From: Coprothermobacterota bacterium
GTDB taxonomy: Bacteria > Caldisericota > JANLFM01
DNA: 5,829 nt
Direction of reading: 5' to 3'
Assembly (NCBI GenBank): GCA_026389415.1
Contig: JAPLHX010000112.1
Location: forward strand, 1 to 5,829
Position 1 is the stretch's first letter. Each line of letters starts with the position of its first letter. The position numbers and the translations under genes were made by a program. The notes under the pieces were generated by a model that ran no database searches, had not been told where the DNA came from, and worked only from the letters and a program-made list of their open reading frames with translations. Below, piece by piece: positions 1-5,192 of this stretch.

Positions 1-35
1 CAGGATGACAGAGAGGCAAGATCCTTCACTGCGTT

Positions 36-61
36 CAGGATGACAACCAAGTGTCATCCTG
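36..61. repeat. Perfect 10-bp inverted repeat in the repeat cluster
   Basis: CAGGATGACA at 36-45 and its exact reverse complement TGTCATCCTG at 52-61 are separated by six bases (ACCAAG). This is the apex of the first family A unit. The arm after it then departs from the family pattern for about 22 bp before the conserved right-arm core resumes at 83, which suggests an insertion or a composite of two elements. Confidence 0.85.
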
Positions 62-134
62 GTACGCCTCCCACCCGTGTCTCCCTGAGCCGTCTTTGCG
101 AAGGGTCTGGCCTTGAGTCTTTCAAGTACAAGTC

Positions 135-215
135 ACAGGCAAGATCCTTCGGCTGCGCCTCAGAATGACAACCTTTTTTGTCACCCTGAGCCGTCTTTGC
201 GAAGGGTCTGGCCGT
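135..215. repeat. Long direct repeat, copy 1 (family A full unit)
   Basis: About 81 bp, nearly identical to 289-370. The copies differ by one T insertion (AGATCC versus AGATTCC) and one A/G substitution (CAGAATG versus CAGGATG). Inside it CTCAGAATGACA pairs imperfectly with TGTCACCCTGAG across a short T-rich loop. Such high identity between neighbours implies recent local duplication or strong conservation of the element. Confidence 0.85.
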
Positions 216-288
216 TCGCCTCTGAACCTCAACCGCTACGGCAAGATTCCTTCCCCGCGGAGTTTACCCTTGAGCGAAACGAAGGGTT

Positions 289-370
289 ACAGGCAAGATT
301 CCTTCGGCTGCGCCTCAGGATGACAACCTTTTTTGTCACCCTGAGCCGTCTTTGCGAAGGGTCTGGCCGT
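289..370. repeat. Long direct repeat, copy 2 (family A full unit)
   Basis: This is the second copy of the 135-215 unit. The two arms around the T-rich loop, CTCAGGATGAC (314-324) and GTCACCCTGAG (335-345), pair with a single mismatch. The whole unit can fold into a long imperfect hairpin if transcribed. Confidence 0.85.
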
Positions 371-584
371 TGGTCTTTGAAGGCAACTGCAAGATCCTTC
401 AGAGCGGAGTTTACCCTTGAGCGAAGCGAAGGGTTCCAGGCAAGATTCCTTCCCCGCGGAGTTTACCCTTGAGCGAAGCGAAGGGTTCCAGGGCAGGCCT
501 TCGCTGCGCTCAGATACTGAACATCCTATTGGCGTTCGGCGGGACAAAGAAAAAAATAAAGCATAACGCAGATTGCATTGTATT

Positions 585-605
585 TTGCCAAATTAGGGTT
601 GGCAA
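585..605. repeat. Palindrome TTGCCAA-N7-TTGGCAA
   Basis: TTGCCAA (585-591) and its exact reverse complement TTGGCAA (599-605) are separated by seven bases. Neither strand shows a following T-run, so an intrinsic terminator is unlikely. It could be a regulator binding site or a hairpin in a leader transcript. It lies about 130 bp upstream of the promoter at 734-762. Confidence 0.6.
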
Positions 606-702
606 GTAATTACAGGGAAATAGGATGCCTCCGTGGCAAAGCGCGACAGGCGGTTGAGCGGCAGGAGGGTTCAGGCGCGTAGAAATGGCTCTGGGAGACT
701 CT

Positions 703-727
703 GAAAAAGTAGTCTGTCCCTTTTTTC
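703..727. repeat. Short hairpin phrase GAAAAAG ... CTTTTTTC
   Basis: GAAAAAG (703-709) faces CTTTTTTC (720-727) around TAGTCTGTCC. As I recall, AAAAAGTAGTCTGTCCC-like phrases recur in many genomes, often near REP-associated tyrosine transposases. That link is from memory and not shown by this window, which has no transposase. As RNA, the plus strand would form a weak stem followed by no T-run beyond the arm itself. Confidence 0.35.
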
Positions 728-733
728 GGTCGT

Positions 734-762
734 TTGACGGAGAGATGGTAGCTGGCCATAAT
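734..762 (+). promoter_or_regulatory. Sigma-70-type promoter for the double-GNAT gene
   Basis: The -35 candidate TTGACG (734-739, five of six matches to TTGACA) is followed by exactly 17 bp and then the -10 candidate CATAAT (757-762, five of six matches to TATAAT). Transcription would start near 769-770, giving a leader of about 58 nt before the ATG at 828. This is the best promoter match in the window and points at the right gene. Not proven experimentally. Confidence 0.7.
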
Positions 763-768
763 TTGGCC
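754..768. promoter_or_regulatory. Palindrome over the -10 box, possible operator
   Basis: GGCCA (754-758) and TGGCC (764-768) are exact reverse complements around TAATT. The palindrome covers the whole -10 candidate CATAAT, a position typical of repressor operators. The arms are short, so chance cannot be excluded, and no cognate regulator is encoded in the window. Confidence 0.4.
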
Positions 769-827
769 CGAGAGGGGATCGCTGCCAGACACACAGACTC
801 TATCTCAACAGCGTCCACCGAGGAACC

Positions 828-1904
828 ATGAAACAACAATCGACACTTCAAACGGAGCGACTGATTCTGCGACCCTTTACAATGGCCGATACACACGACG
901 TGCAGCGCCTGGCCGGAGAGCGAGCGATCGCGGACACGACACTGATCGTTCCCCACCCCTACGAAGACGGCATGGCCGAACAGTGGATCGCCACTCATCA
1001 GCCGAAGTTCGAAGCGGGAGAGTTGGCCAATTTCGCGGTGGTCCTTCGCGGAACCGGGGAACTGGTCGGTGCCATCGGCCTGGTGATCCACCGCCGTTTC
1101 GACCGGGCCGAATTGGGCTACTGGATCGGACGTCCCTATTGGAAGCAAGGCTACTGCACGGAAGCTGGGCGTGCGGTGCTGGAATACGGGTTTACCGAAC
1201 TAAACCTCAACCGCATTCACGCCTGTTATTTGAGTCGGAATCCCGCTTCAGGCCGGGTGCTGGAAAAGCTGGGGATGATGCGAGAAGGATGCCTGCGGCA
1301 ACACGTCCAGAAGTGGGATCGGTTTGAGGATCTTGAACTGTTCGCCATCTTGAAGCAGGAATGGGAACGCACAGTGAACCACAGGCAGCCTGATCTACAA
1401 AATCGTAATCCATCCAAAAAGGAGAACGACATGGCCGCAAACACCCCAGCCATTTCGAAAGACGCTGTGATCTCGCTGCGGGAAGTCACCAAGGACAATC
1501 TCGCGGCAATCCTGGCCTTGGAGGTAGCTGACCACCAGAAACAATTCGTCGCCACAAACGCCAAGTCGATCGCACAGGCGCATTTTGCGGGCGACGAGGC
1601 CTGGTTCCGCGCGATTTACGCGGATGAAATGCCGGTGGGATTCTTGATGCTGGAGGACGACCGGGAAAACCAGGCATATTTCCTGTGGCGCTTCATGATC
1701 GATCAGCGGTTCCAGCGCAACGGTTTTGGCTGGAAGGCGCTGGCGCTGCTGGTGGACCATGTCAAGACCTTGCCCGGAGCCCAAGAGCTACTCACCAGCT
1801 ACGTTCCCGGCAAGGGGTCACCTGGCCCCTTCTATCACGCCTACGGCTTCGTCGACGACGGCCGAGTGGAAGATGATGAGAACGTCTCGGTGCTGAAGCT
1901 GTAA
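828..1904 (+). CDS. Tandem double GNAT N-acetyltransferase (RimJ/RimL type + PaiA/BltD type)
   Basis: The product is 358 residues and contains two complete acetyl-CoA-dependent N-acetyltransferase domains; one GNAT domain is usually 150-190 residues. Domain 1 (about 7-181) is RimJ/RimL-like (Acetyltransf_3): TERLILRPF at 9-17, the acetyl-CoA loop GRPYWKQGYCTEA at 101-113, and NPASGRVLEKLGM at 138-150. Such enzymes acetylate protein N-termini or small amines and antibiotics. Domain 2 (about 214-358) resembles polyamine acetyltransferases PaiA/BltD: ISLREVTKDN at 215-224, VADHQKQFVATN at 233-244, the pyrophosphate loop QRNGFG at 296-301, and a likely catalytic Tyr336 in FYHAYGF. Residues 182-213 form a polar linker. 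The start at 828 follows AGGA (821-824) at short spacing and the 734-762 promoter. The linker encodes AAAAAGGAG before an in-frame ATG at 1431, so domain 2 may also be made alone. Lost stop, true fusion and sequence error are all possible. Substrates cannot be read from sequence; cytoplasmic. Confidence 0.88.
   Translation: MKQQSTLQTERLILRPFTMADTHDVQRLAGERAIADTTLIVPHPYEDGMAEQWIATHQPKFEAGELANFAVVLRGTGELVGAIGLVIHRRFDRAELGYWIGRPYWKQGYCTEAGRAVLEYGFTELNLNRIHACYLSRNPASGRVLEKLGMMREGCLRQHVQKWDRFEDLELFAILKQEWERTVNHRQPDLQNRNPSKKENDMAANTPAISKDAVISLREVTKDNLAAILALEVADHQKQFVATNAKSIAQAHFAGDEAWFRAIYADEMPVGFLMLEDDRENQAYFLWRFMIDQRFQRNGFGWKALALLVDHVKTLPGAQELLTSYVPGKGSPGPFYHAYGFVDDGRVEDDENVSVLKL
1416..1430 (+). 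promoter_or_regulatory. Internal ribosome binding site for the second GNAT domain
   Basis: AAAAAGGAGAACGAC directly precedes ATG 1431. AAGGAG is close to the consensus anti-16S match and its spacing is six bases. It sits in sequence translated as the linker NPSKKEND of the long protein, which is low-complexity and polar, as expected for a former intergenic region. Confidence 0.65.
1431..1904 (+). CDS. Possible independently initiated PaiA/BltD-like acetyltransferase (nested, same frame)
   Basis: An ATG at 1431 lies in frame inside the double-GNAT ORF and would give a 157-residue protein, the usual size for diamine/spermidine N-acetyltransferases of the BltD/PaiA class. It is preceded by AAAAAGGAG (1416-1424) with six bases to the ATG, a stronger ribosome binding site than that of the ORF itself. 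The family starts just after this Met, with ISLREVTKDN. The likely history is two adjacent co-transcribed genes in which the first lost its stop. Whether the cell makes the long form, the short form or both is unknown. The predicted reaction is acetyl transfer from acetyl-CoA to a polyamine or similar amine. Confidence 0.55.
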   Translation: MAANTPAISKDAVISLREVTKDNLAAILALEVADHQKQFVATNAKSIAQAHFAGDEAWFRAIYADEMPVGFLMLEDDRENQAYFLWRFMIDQRFQRNGFGWKALALLVDHVKTLPGAQELLTSYVPGKGSPGPFYHAYGFVDDGRVEDDENVSVLKL

Positions 1905-2104
1905 CAAGACCTCCTGCTGATGGTGCTGATCGCGCCGAGCGGAGAGGCGGCGGAACGTACCCATGGAGTCGGGAAGTTTACAAGGTGTGTCCCGTGAACT
2001 CCAATGGAGAAAAGCGCGCGTCTGCCGACACTCCACCATTATGGACGACCTGTTCTCTCCTTCTCTAGTCATACTTGCCTTTGCGGTCGGGTGCCCATCA
2101 AAAA

Positions 2105-2112
2105 AAGGAGGT
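2105..2112 (+). promoter_or_regulatory. Strong ribosome binding site fixing the dehydrogenase start
   Basis: AAGGAGGT at 2105-2112 is a near-perfect Shine-Dalgarno seven bases before the ATG at 2120. This decides the true start. The ATG at 2113 abuts the site and is out of frame. The upstream ATG at 2004 has no such site and reads a sequence unrelated to the family. Confidence 0.75.
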
Positions 2113-2119
2113 ATGGTCA

Positions 2120-3149
2120 ATGTCTCCCTTCACCATTCTGGGTTACGCAGCAAGGGCGGTGGGACAGCCGCTGGAGCCATTTCACTACCAGTCCGGAACT
2201 GGGCGATCAGGAAGTTCGGGTCTCCATTACCCACTGCGGTGTCTGCTACACCGACATCCACGGCATTGACGACTACTGCGGGATTACCACCTATCCTTTC
2301 GTGCCAGGTCACGAGATCGTTGGATATGTGTCGGCCGTGGGTCGCGCCGTATCGAGCTTGAAGGAAGGGGACTGGGTCGGCATCGGGTGGCAAGGTCGCC
2401 CGTGCATGCAGTGCGAGTGGTGCTTGCAGGGAGAGGAGCAGCTCTGCCTGGACATCGTCCGATCGGGAACATGGGTACCCTATGGCGGCTTCTCCACCTC
2501 TGTGGTGGTGGACAGCCGCTTCGCCTACCCAATACCTGAGGCGATGCCCTCCGAGGTCGCCGCCGTATTGATGTGCGCCGGTGTAACGGTCTACTCCCCT
2601 CTCCGATCGTACGCGGCCGGATCATCGCAAAAGGTCGGTGTGATCGGCGTGGGTGGCCTGGGCCACCTTGCAATCCAATTTGCCCACGCCCTCGGCCACG
2701 AGGTCACGGCCCTTTCCTCCTCGCCAGAGAAGAAGGAACAGGCGCTTGCCTTCGGCGCAGATCACTTCATCGTTGCGGGGGATCCAGCGACTATGCGGCA
2801 AACGGACTACTACTTTGAACTGCTGCTTTGTACTGCTCACGGCGAGATCAATTGGGAATCCCTGTTGATGACCTTGCGGAAGACCGGAAAGTTGATCTTG
2901 CTCGGCTTCCACAATGTGGCACTCAATTCAACAGACCTTGTGGCGCACCAACTGTCAATCACAGGTTCCTTCCTCGGCAACCGGGCTACGATGCAGGAGA
3001 TGCTCTCGTTTGCGCAGGTGCATCGCATCGTACCTACGGTCGAACTGATGCCCATGACCCAGGTGAACGAGGCGATCCAGAAAGTGAAGGAGAACAGGGC
3101 GCGCTACCGGATCGTGCTGGTAAACGACAGGAGCCGCATGGGGGGCTGA
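2120..3149 (+). pseudogene. Zinc-dependent NAD(P)H alcohol dehydrogenase, frameshifted near residue 25
   Basis: This is a medium-chain zinc alcohol dehydrogenase of the YahK/cinnamyl-alcohol-dehydrogenase class, interconverting primary alcohols or aldehydes in the cytoplasm. From ATG 2120 the frame reads MSPFTILGYAARAVGQPLEP up to HYQS, a family-like N-terminus. The family sequence then continues in a different frame as SPELGDQEVRVSITHCGVC from about 2193. The break lies at 2192-2194, where TCCGG stands for an expected TCNCCGG, consistent with loss of two bases. Repaired length is about 343 residues, close to YahK (349). Visible features (repaired numbering): catalytic zinc Cys43 in GVCYTD, His65-Glu66 in PGHEIVG, structural-zinc Cys96/99/102/110, and a Rossmann loop GVGGLG followed by ALSSSPEKK, whose serines instead of Asp favour NADP. 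The rest of the frame is intact, so the break is either recent or a sequencing error. An ATG at 2004 opens the downstream frame but gives an unrelated N-terminus. Confidence 0.85.
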
Positions 3150-3222
3150 TCGAATCCCACCAATGCTCGCACGTGGGGTAGAACGCCCAAGCCGGGGGGA
3201 CTGTTAGGCAGGAGAAAGCAGC

Positions 3223-3678
3223 ATGGAAACGAAAATCGACCAGAGTATGCGAACCGGCAGTGGCAGGGGTCATCACGGCGCCGTGCGGATCCTCCGCTGG
3301 ATCGCCCGGATCTGGAGCCTGGTGGTGTTGGTGGTGGCCCTGTTGATCGTGATCCTTCCCGACCGCTACGCGGTGTATCCAGTCCCGCTTTCGGACTGGG
3401 TCCTGCTCAGCTTTTACTGGATCGCGATCCTGGGGTTGTTGATCGCCTGGCGGTGGGAGGCCCTGGGCGGGGCGCTGGCGATTGCGGCGGTGTTCGGGCG
3501 GTCGGTCGCCTTCTATTTCATTAGGGGAGTCTGGCCGTTCGACCTTTCGTCGATGTCGATCCTGGCGGTGGTATTTGTCCTGCTGGGAATCCTCTATCTG
3601 GTCTGCTGGAGGATGTCCCGCCACCACCACTCCGAGGTGCCCCCAGAGTACAAGCCCGTCTCAACCGGCGGCAAGTGA
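3223..3678 (+). CDS. Small four-helix integral membrane protein, uncharacterised
   Basis: The product is 151 residues with four likely transmembrane segments: about 27-46 (ARIWSLVVLVVALLIVILPD), 58-76, 80-100 and 111-129. Short loops join them. The N-terminus (1-22) and the tail (130-151, with RMSRHHHSEVPPEYKP) are polar, and positive residues predict both ends in the cytoplasm. The RIARIWS-type opening followed by four short helices resembles small hypothetical membrane proteins of Bacillota and Chloroflexota (possibly the DUF7670 group; recalled, not searched). No catalytic motif is visible. The start is supported by AGGAGA at 3210-3215 with seven bases to the ATG. It begins 73 bp after the dehydrogenase stop with no clear promoter or terminator between, so co-transcription is plausible. 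The three adjacent His (134-136) might bind metal, but nothing else supports that. Confidence 0.8.
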   Translation: METKIDQSMRTGSGRGHHGAVRILRWIARIWSLVVLVVALLIVILPDRYAVYPVPLSDWVLLSFYWIAILGLLIAWRWEALGGALAIAAVFGRSVAFYFIRGVWPFDLSSMSILAVVFVLLGILYLVCWRMSRHHHSEVPPEYKPVSTGGK

Positions 3679-3700
3679 GCGGTGGGTCCACTTGAGAACA

Positions 3701-3719
3701 GCAACCCGTCCCCGGTTGC
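3701..3719 (+). repeat. Hairpin after the membrane-protein gene
   Basis: GCAACC (3701-3706) and GGTTGC (3714-3719) are perfect complements around a 7-base loop, 22 bp after the stop at 3678. No T-run follows (CAAAATAG), so it is a 3' hairpin rather than a standard intrinsic terminator. It could protect the transcript end. Confidence 0.5.
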
Positions 3720-3729
3720 CAAAATAGCA

Positions 3730-3749
3730 GGGAACGGTTCGCCCTTTTT
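3730..3749 (+). terminator. Weak candidate intrinsic terminator
   Basis: GGGAA and TTCGCCC can form a short stem with a bulged G around CGG, directly followed by TTTTT (3745-3749). Its position, 52 bp after the membrane-protein stop and downstream of another hairpin, fits transcription termination. The stem is short and bulged, so this is tentative. Confidence 0.3.
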
Positions 3750-3781
3750 ACCACGAGCAGCTTTGACCCGGCCGTGCGTCG

Positions 3782-3803
3782 ACAGACTCGGGAAACTGTC
3801 TGT
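3782..3803. repeat. 6-bp inverted repeat ACAGAC/GTCTGT
   Basis: ACAGAC (3782-3787) and GTCTGT (3798-3803) flank a 10-base loop. On the plus strand it runs into TTTCTT, a poor T-tract. It may be part of a terminator cluster between the convergent genes. Confidence 0.35.
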
Positions 3804-3806
3804 TTC

Positions 3807-3834
3807 TTGCATCATCCCCCTTGCATCATCCCCC
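3807..3834. repeat. Exact 14-bp tandem duplication
   Basis: TTGCATCATCCCCC occurs twice in a row at 3807-3820 and 3821-3834 without a mismatch. It is non-coding and lies between the convergent genes. It probably arose by replication slippage and might vary in copy number between strains. Confidence 0.85.
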
Positions 3835-3862
3835 GAACCGTCGGGTAGGACGGCCTGCACCT

Positions 3863-3903
3863 CTCACGAAGCAGGGGCTGCCAGAAGGCAACCCCCCTGT
3901 GAG
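3863..3903. terminator. Large hairpin between convergent genes, possible bidirectional terminator
   Basis: An outer stem CTCAC (3863-3867) / GTGAG (3899-3903) encloses an inner stem GGGGCTGCC / GGCAACCCC with one mismatch and an AGAA loop. It lies only 13 bp beyond the stop of the minus-strand hydrolase gene and after the plus-strand gene, the usual place for a shared terminator. No T-run follows on either strand, so termination by the intrinsic route is doubtful; it may instead stabilise 3' ends. Confidence 0.45.
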
Positions 3904-3916
3904 TGAAGGTCCCCAA

Positions 3917-5086
3917 TTACGGCACGATGAACTCGTACCCCAGCCGCCGGAAGACGTCGGCGATCAGGATCTGGCCCTCGAGGCTGGTATGTTCCCCGTC
4001 TCCCCCGATCCAGCCCTTGTCCCGCGGGTCTTCTTGATGGTTCGCTCCGTTGAACGCGGAGAAAATGTCCGCCGATAGGAATCCGTGTTCCGTCGCCACT
4101 TCCGCCAGAATCTGGTTGATTCGTGCCCAGACGGGAATGATCTCCTCTAAAATGCCCCACTTTTTGTAATCGCTATAAATGGGACAGTAGAACTGCTGCG
4201 TGCGAATGAGGGTCGGCTGTCCTTTCCGCAGGGTCAGGATCTCGTCGGCGATGGCGCTCATGTCCGCCTTGTACTTGGCGAAGGCCTGGTCCGAGAAATC
4301 CTTCTCATGATCCGGTCCCGTTCCCGGACCGGTGACCATGTACCAACCCAAGTACGGAGTGGGATTGGACTCGAAGGTGATGATCTCCGCCTTCGCCAGG
4401 TCCGCCCGCCAACTGGTCGAGGTTTTCACCAGCTTTAGTTGGCTGACACAATCCTGTCCCAGATCGGTGCGACTGATCACCTCGACGGTACTCCCCAGGT
4501 CCTTGGCGATGCTCGTCGCGTAATACTGATGGAACCCCCAAGCCTCGGAATCCCCCATTACCACATAGTGCCAGACCGTGTCCGTGATGGTGGGTAAGAT
4601 CAGTTGGGGGGCGGAGTAGGCAATGGTGACCTGATTGTCCTCGGCCAGCCAGTCCACCTGCGCCCCCAGCCCTTCCGAGACGAAACGGACCGGCACGAAG
4701 GTGCGGGAATCCTGGATGATGGGCGGAGCTTCCAGCTTGCTCTCCACACCGTTTACGGTCGCCGTGTCTTTTCCCACCCAGAGACCGATCACCTTGGCGT
4801 CCAAGACAATCACGATTTCCTGATTGGCATCGATCCAGTCTACCTTGGCGCCCAGCGCCTCCGAAACGAAACGGACCGGCACCAGCGTGCGCCCATTCTG
4901 GATGAAGGGCGCTACGTCCATCGACTGCGTTTGCCCGTTCACCGAGATCTCCTTTTGACCGATCCACAGTTGGACGGTGGTGCTTCCGGCCAGCACCGGC
5001 GCCACTACCGGACCATAGGCGGGAAGAAAAAGGCCGGCTAAAGCCAGAGCCACCACGACGAACCACGACACTGCTCTCCTGTACAT
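3917..5086 (-). CDS. Exported SGNH/GDSL-type hydrolase with N-terminal copper-amine-oxidase-N repeats
   Basis: The product is 389 residues from ATG 5086. Residues 1-33 form a signal peptide (MYRR, then a hydrophobic run, with VLA at the likely cut after Ala33), so the protein is exported. Residues about 36-160 hold two copies of the copper amine oxidase N-terminal-type unit, with LVPVRFVSEALGAKVDW (68-84) and FVPVRFVSEGLGAQVDW (130-146). Despite the name, this domain is common in Bacillota surface proteins, and a wall- or ligand-binding role is presumed. The C-terminal part resembles an SGNH hydrolase: GDS with nucleophile Ser180, Gly210 in the block II position, Asn241 in FESNPT, and DGEH with Asp363 and His366 near the end. 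Such enzymes deacylate or cleave esters of sugars, lipids or cell-wall polymers; the substrate is unknown. Start choice: AGGAGA lies nine bases before ATG 5086. The tandem ATGs at 5119/5116 add 11 residues but have AGAGGG only one or four bases away. TAA ends it at 3917. Confidence 0.9.
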   Translation of the reverse strand: MYRRAVSWFVVVALALAGLFLPAYGPVVAPVLAGSTTVQLWIGQKEISVNGQTQSMDVAPFIQNGRTLVPVRFVSEALGAKVDWIDANQEIVIVLDAKVIGLWVGKDTATVNGVESKLEAPPIIQDSRTFVPVRFVSEGLGAQVDWLAEDNQVTIAYSAPQLILPTITDTVWHYVVMGDSEAWGFHQYYATSIAKDLGSTVEVISRTDLGQDCVSQLKLVKTSTSWRADLAKAEIITFESNPTPYLGWYMVTGPGTGPDHEKDFSDQAFAKYKADMSAIADEILTLRKGQPTLIRTQQFYCPIYSDYKKWGILEEIIPVWARINQILAEVATEHGFLSADIFSAFNGANHQEDPRDKGWIGGDGEHTSLEGQILIADVFRRLGYEFIVP

Positions 5087-5095
5087 CACGCTGTA

Positions 5096-5101
5096 TCTCC
5101 T
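5096..5101 (-). promoter_or_regulatory. Ribosome binding site for the SGNH hydrolase
   Basis: AGGAGA on the minus strand ends nine bases before ATG 5086. It falls inside the reading frame if the upstream ATG at 5119 is used. It favours 5086 and gives a compact signal peptide (MYRRAVSW...). Confidence 0.55.
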
Positions 5102-5192
5102 CTCTCTTTTGCGCATCATACCCTCTCTTCTCTCTCGCCCCCGGCGCGTTCAATCAACGGGGAGGCATCCCGCCGGAAGGCTTCACCACGCT

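Larger units (their letters stand above)
1..520. repeat. Cluster of interspersed palindromic repeats (two families)
   Basis: This stretch is built almost wholly of repeats. Family A has a left arm (GGCAAGATCCTTC ... CAGGATGACA) and a right arm (TGTCACCCTGAG ... GAAGGGTCTGGCC) that are imperfect reverse complements, so a full unit is a palindrome of about 76 bp. Full units lie at 138-213 and 292-368. A unit with extra DNA in its right half lies at about 15-112, and a left-arm end starts at base 1. A 30-bp right-arm core is identical at 83-112, 184-213 and 339-368. Family B (CGGAGTTTACCCTTGAGC, then GAAGGGTT) lies at 258-290, 405-440 and 457-492 and forms a CCCTT/AAGGG hairpin. A decayed left arm lies at 492-520. 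There is no transposase, and spacers are not uniform. I infer a REP- or MITE-like non-coding element; similar GGCAAGATCCTTC/CAGGATGACA phrases are, as I recall, scattered in many bacterial genomes. Open frames crossing it are low-complexity and not credible genes. Confidence 0.85.
521..827. other. Intergenic region upstream of the GNAT gene
   Basis: About 300 bp with no supported gene. It begins with an A-rich stretch (546-560). It then contains a 7-bp palindrome (585-605), a short inverted repeat reading GAAAAAG/CTTTTTTC around TAGTCTGTCC (703-727), and a sigma-70-type promoter at 734-762 with an overlapping palindrome. Open frames on the minus strand here are not supported by any recognisable protein motif. 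Confidence 0.6.

Noticed and set aside
1..520. CRISPR array
   Set aside because: Repeats differ in type and spacing, units are themselves long palindromes, and the intervening sequence is also repeated rather than unique.
113..547. Open frames on both strands across the left repeats
   Set aside because: They translate repeat units in low-complexity form, change family with each unit and have no ribosome binding site.
510..1148. 212-residue minus-strand open frame upstream of and over the GNAT gene
   Set aside because: It overlaps a well-supported GNAT domain and the promoter on the other strand and shows no recognisable motif.
2070..2075. CATACT as a -10 box for the dehydrogenase
   Set aside because: It matches only four of six positions and has no -35 element at proper spacing.
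2004..2119. ATG at 2004 as the true start of the alcohol dehydrogenase (381 residues)
   Set aside because: The extra N-terminal residues do not resemble the family, no ribosome binding site precedes 2004, and the correct N-terminus is present in another frame from ATG 2120 behind a near-perfect AAGGAGGT.
3156..3177. CCCAC/GTGGG inverted repeat as a terminator between the dehydrogenase and the membrane protein
   Set aside because: Five-bp arms with a 12-base loop and no T-run; chance is likely.
3034..3630. 198-residue minus-strand open frame opposite the membrane protein
   Set aside because: It is rich in Pro, Asp, His and Gln (the reverse of hydrophobic codons) and covers a good membrane-protein gene; it is a shadow.
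5115..5120. TATGAT on the minus strand as a -10 box for the SGNH gene
   Set aside because: No -35 match lies at 16-18 bp, and the bases coincide with the tandem ATG codons; too weak to list.
4305..5153. 282-residue minus-strand open frame overlapping the SGNH gene
   Set aside because: It is an off-frame reading of the SGNH gene with Gly/Arg/Ser-rich sequence; the other frame has the signal peptide and all motifs.
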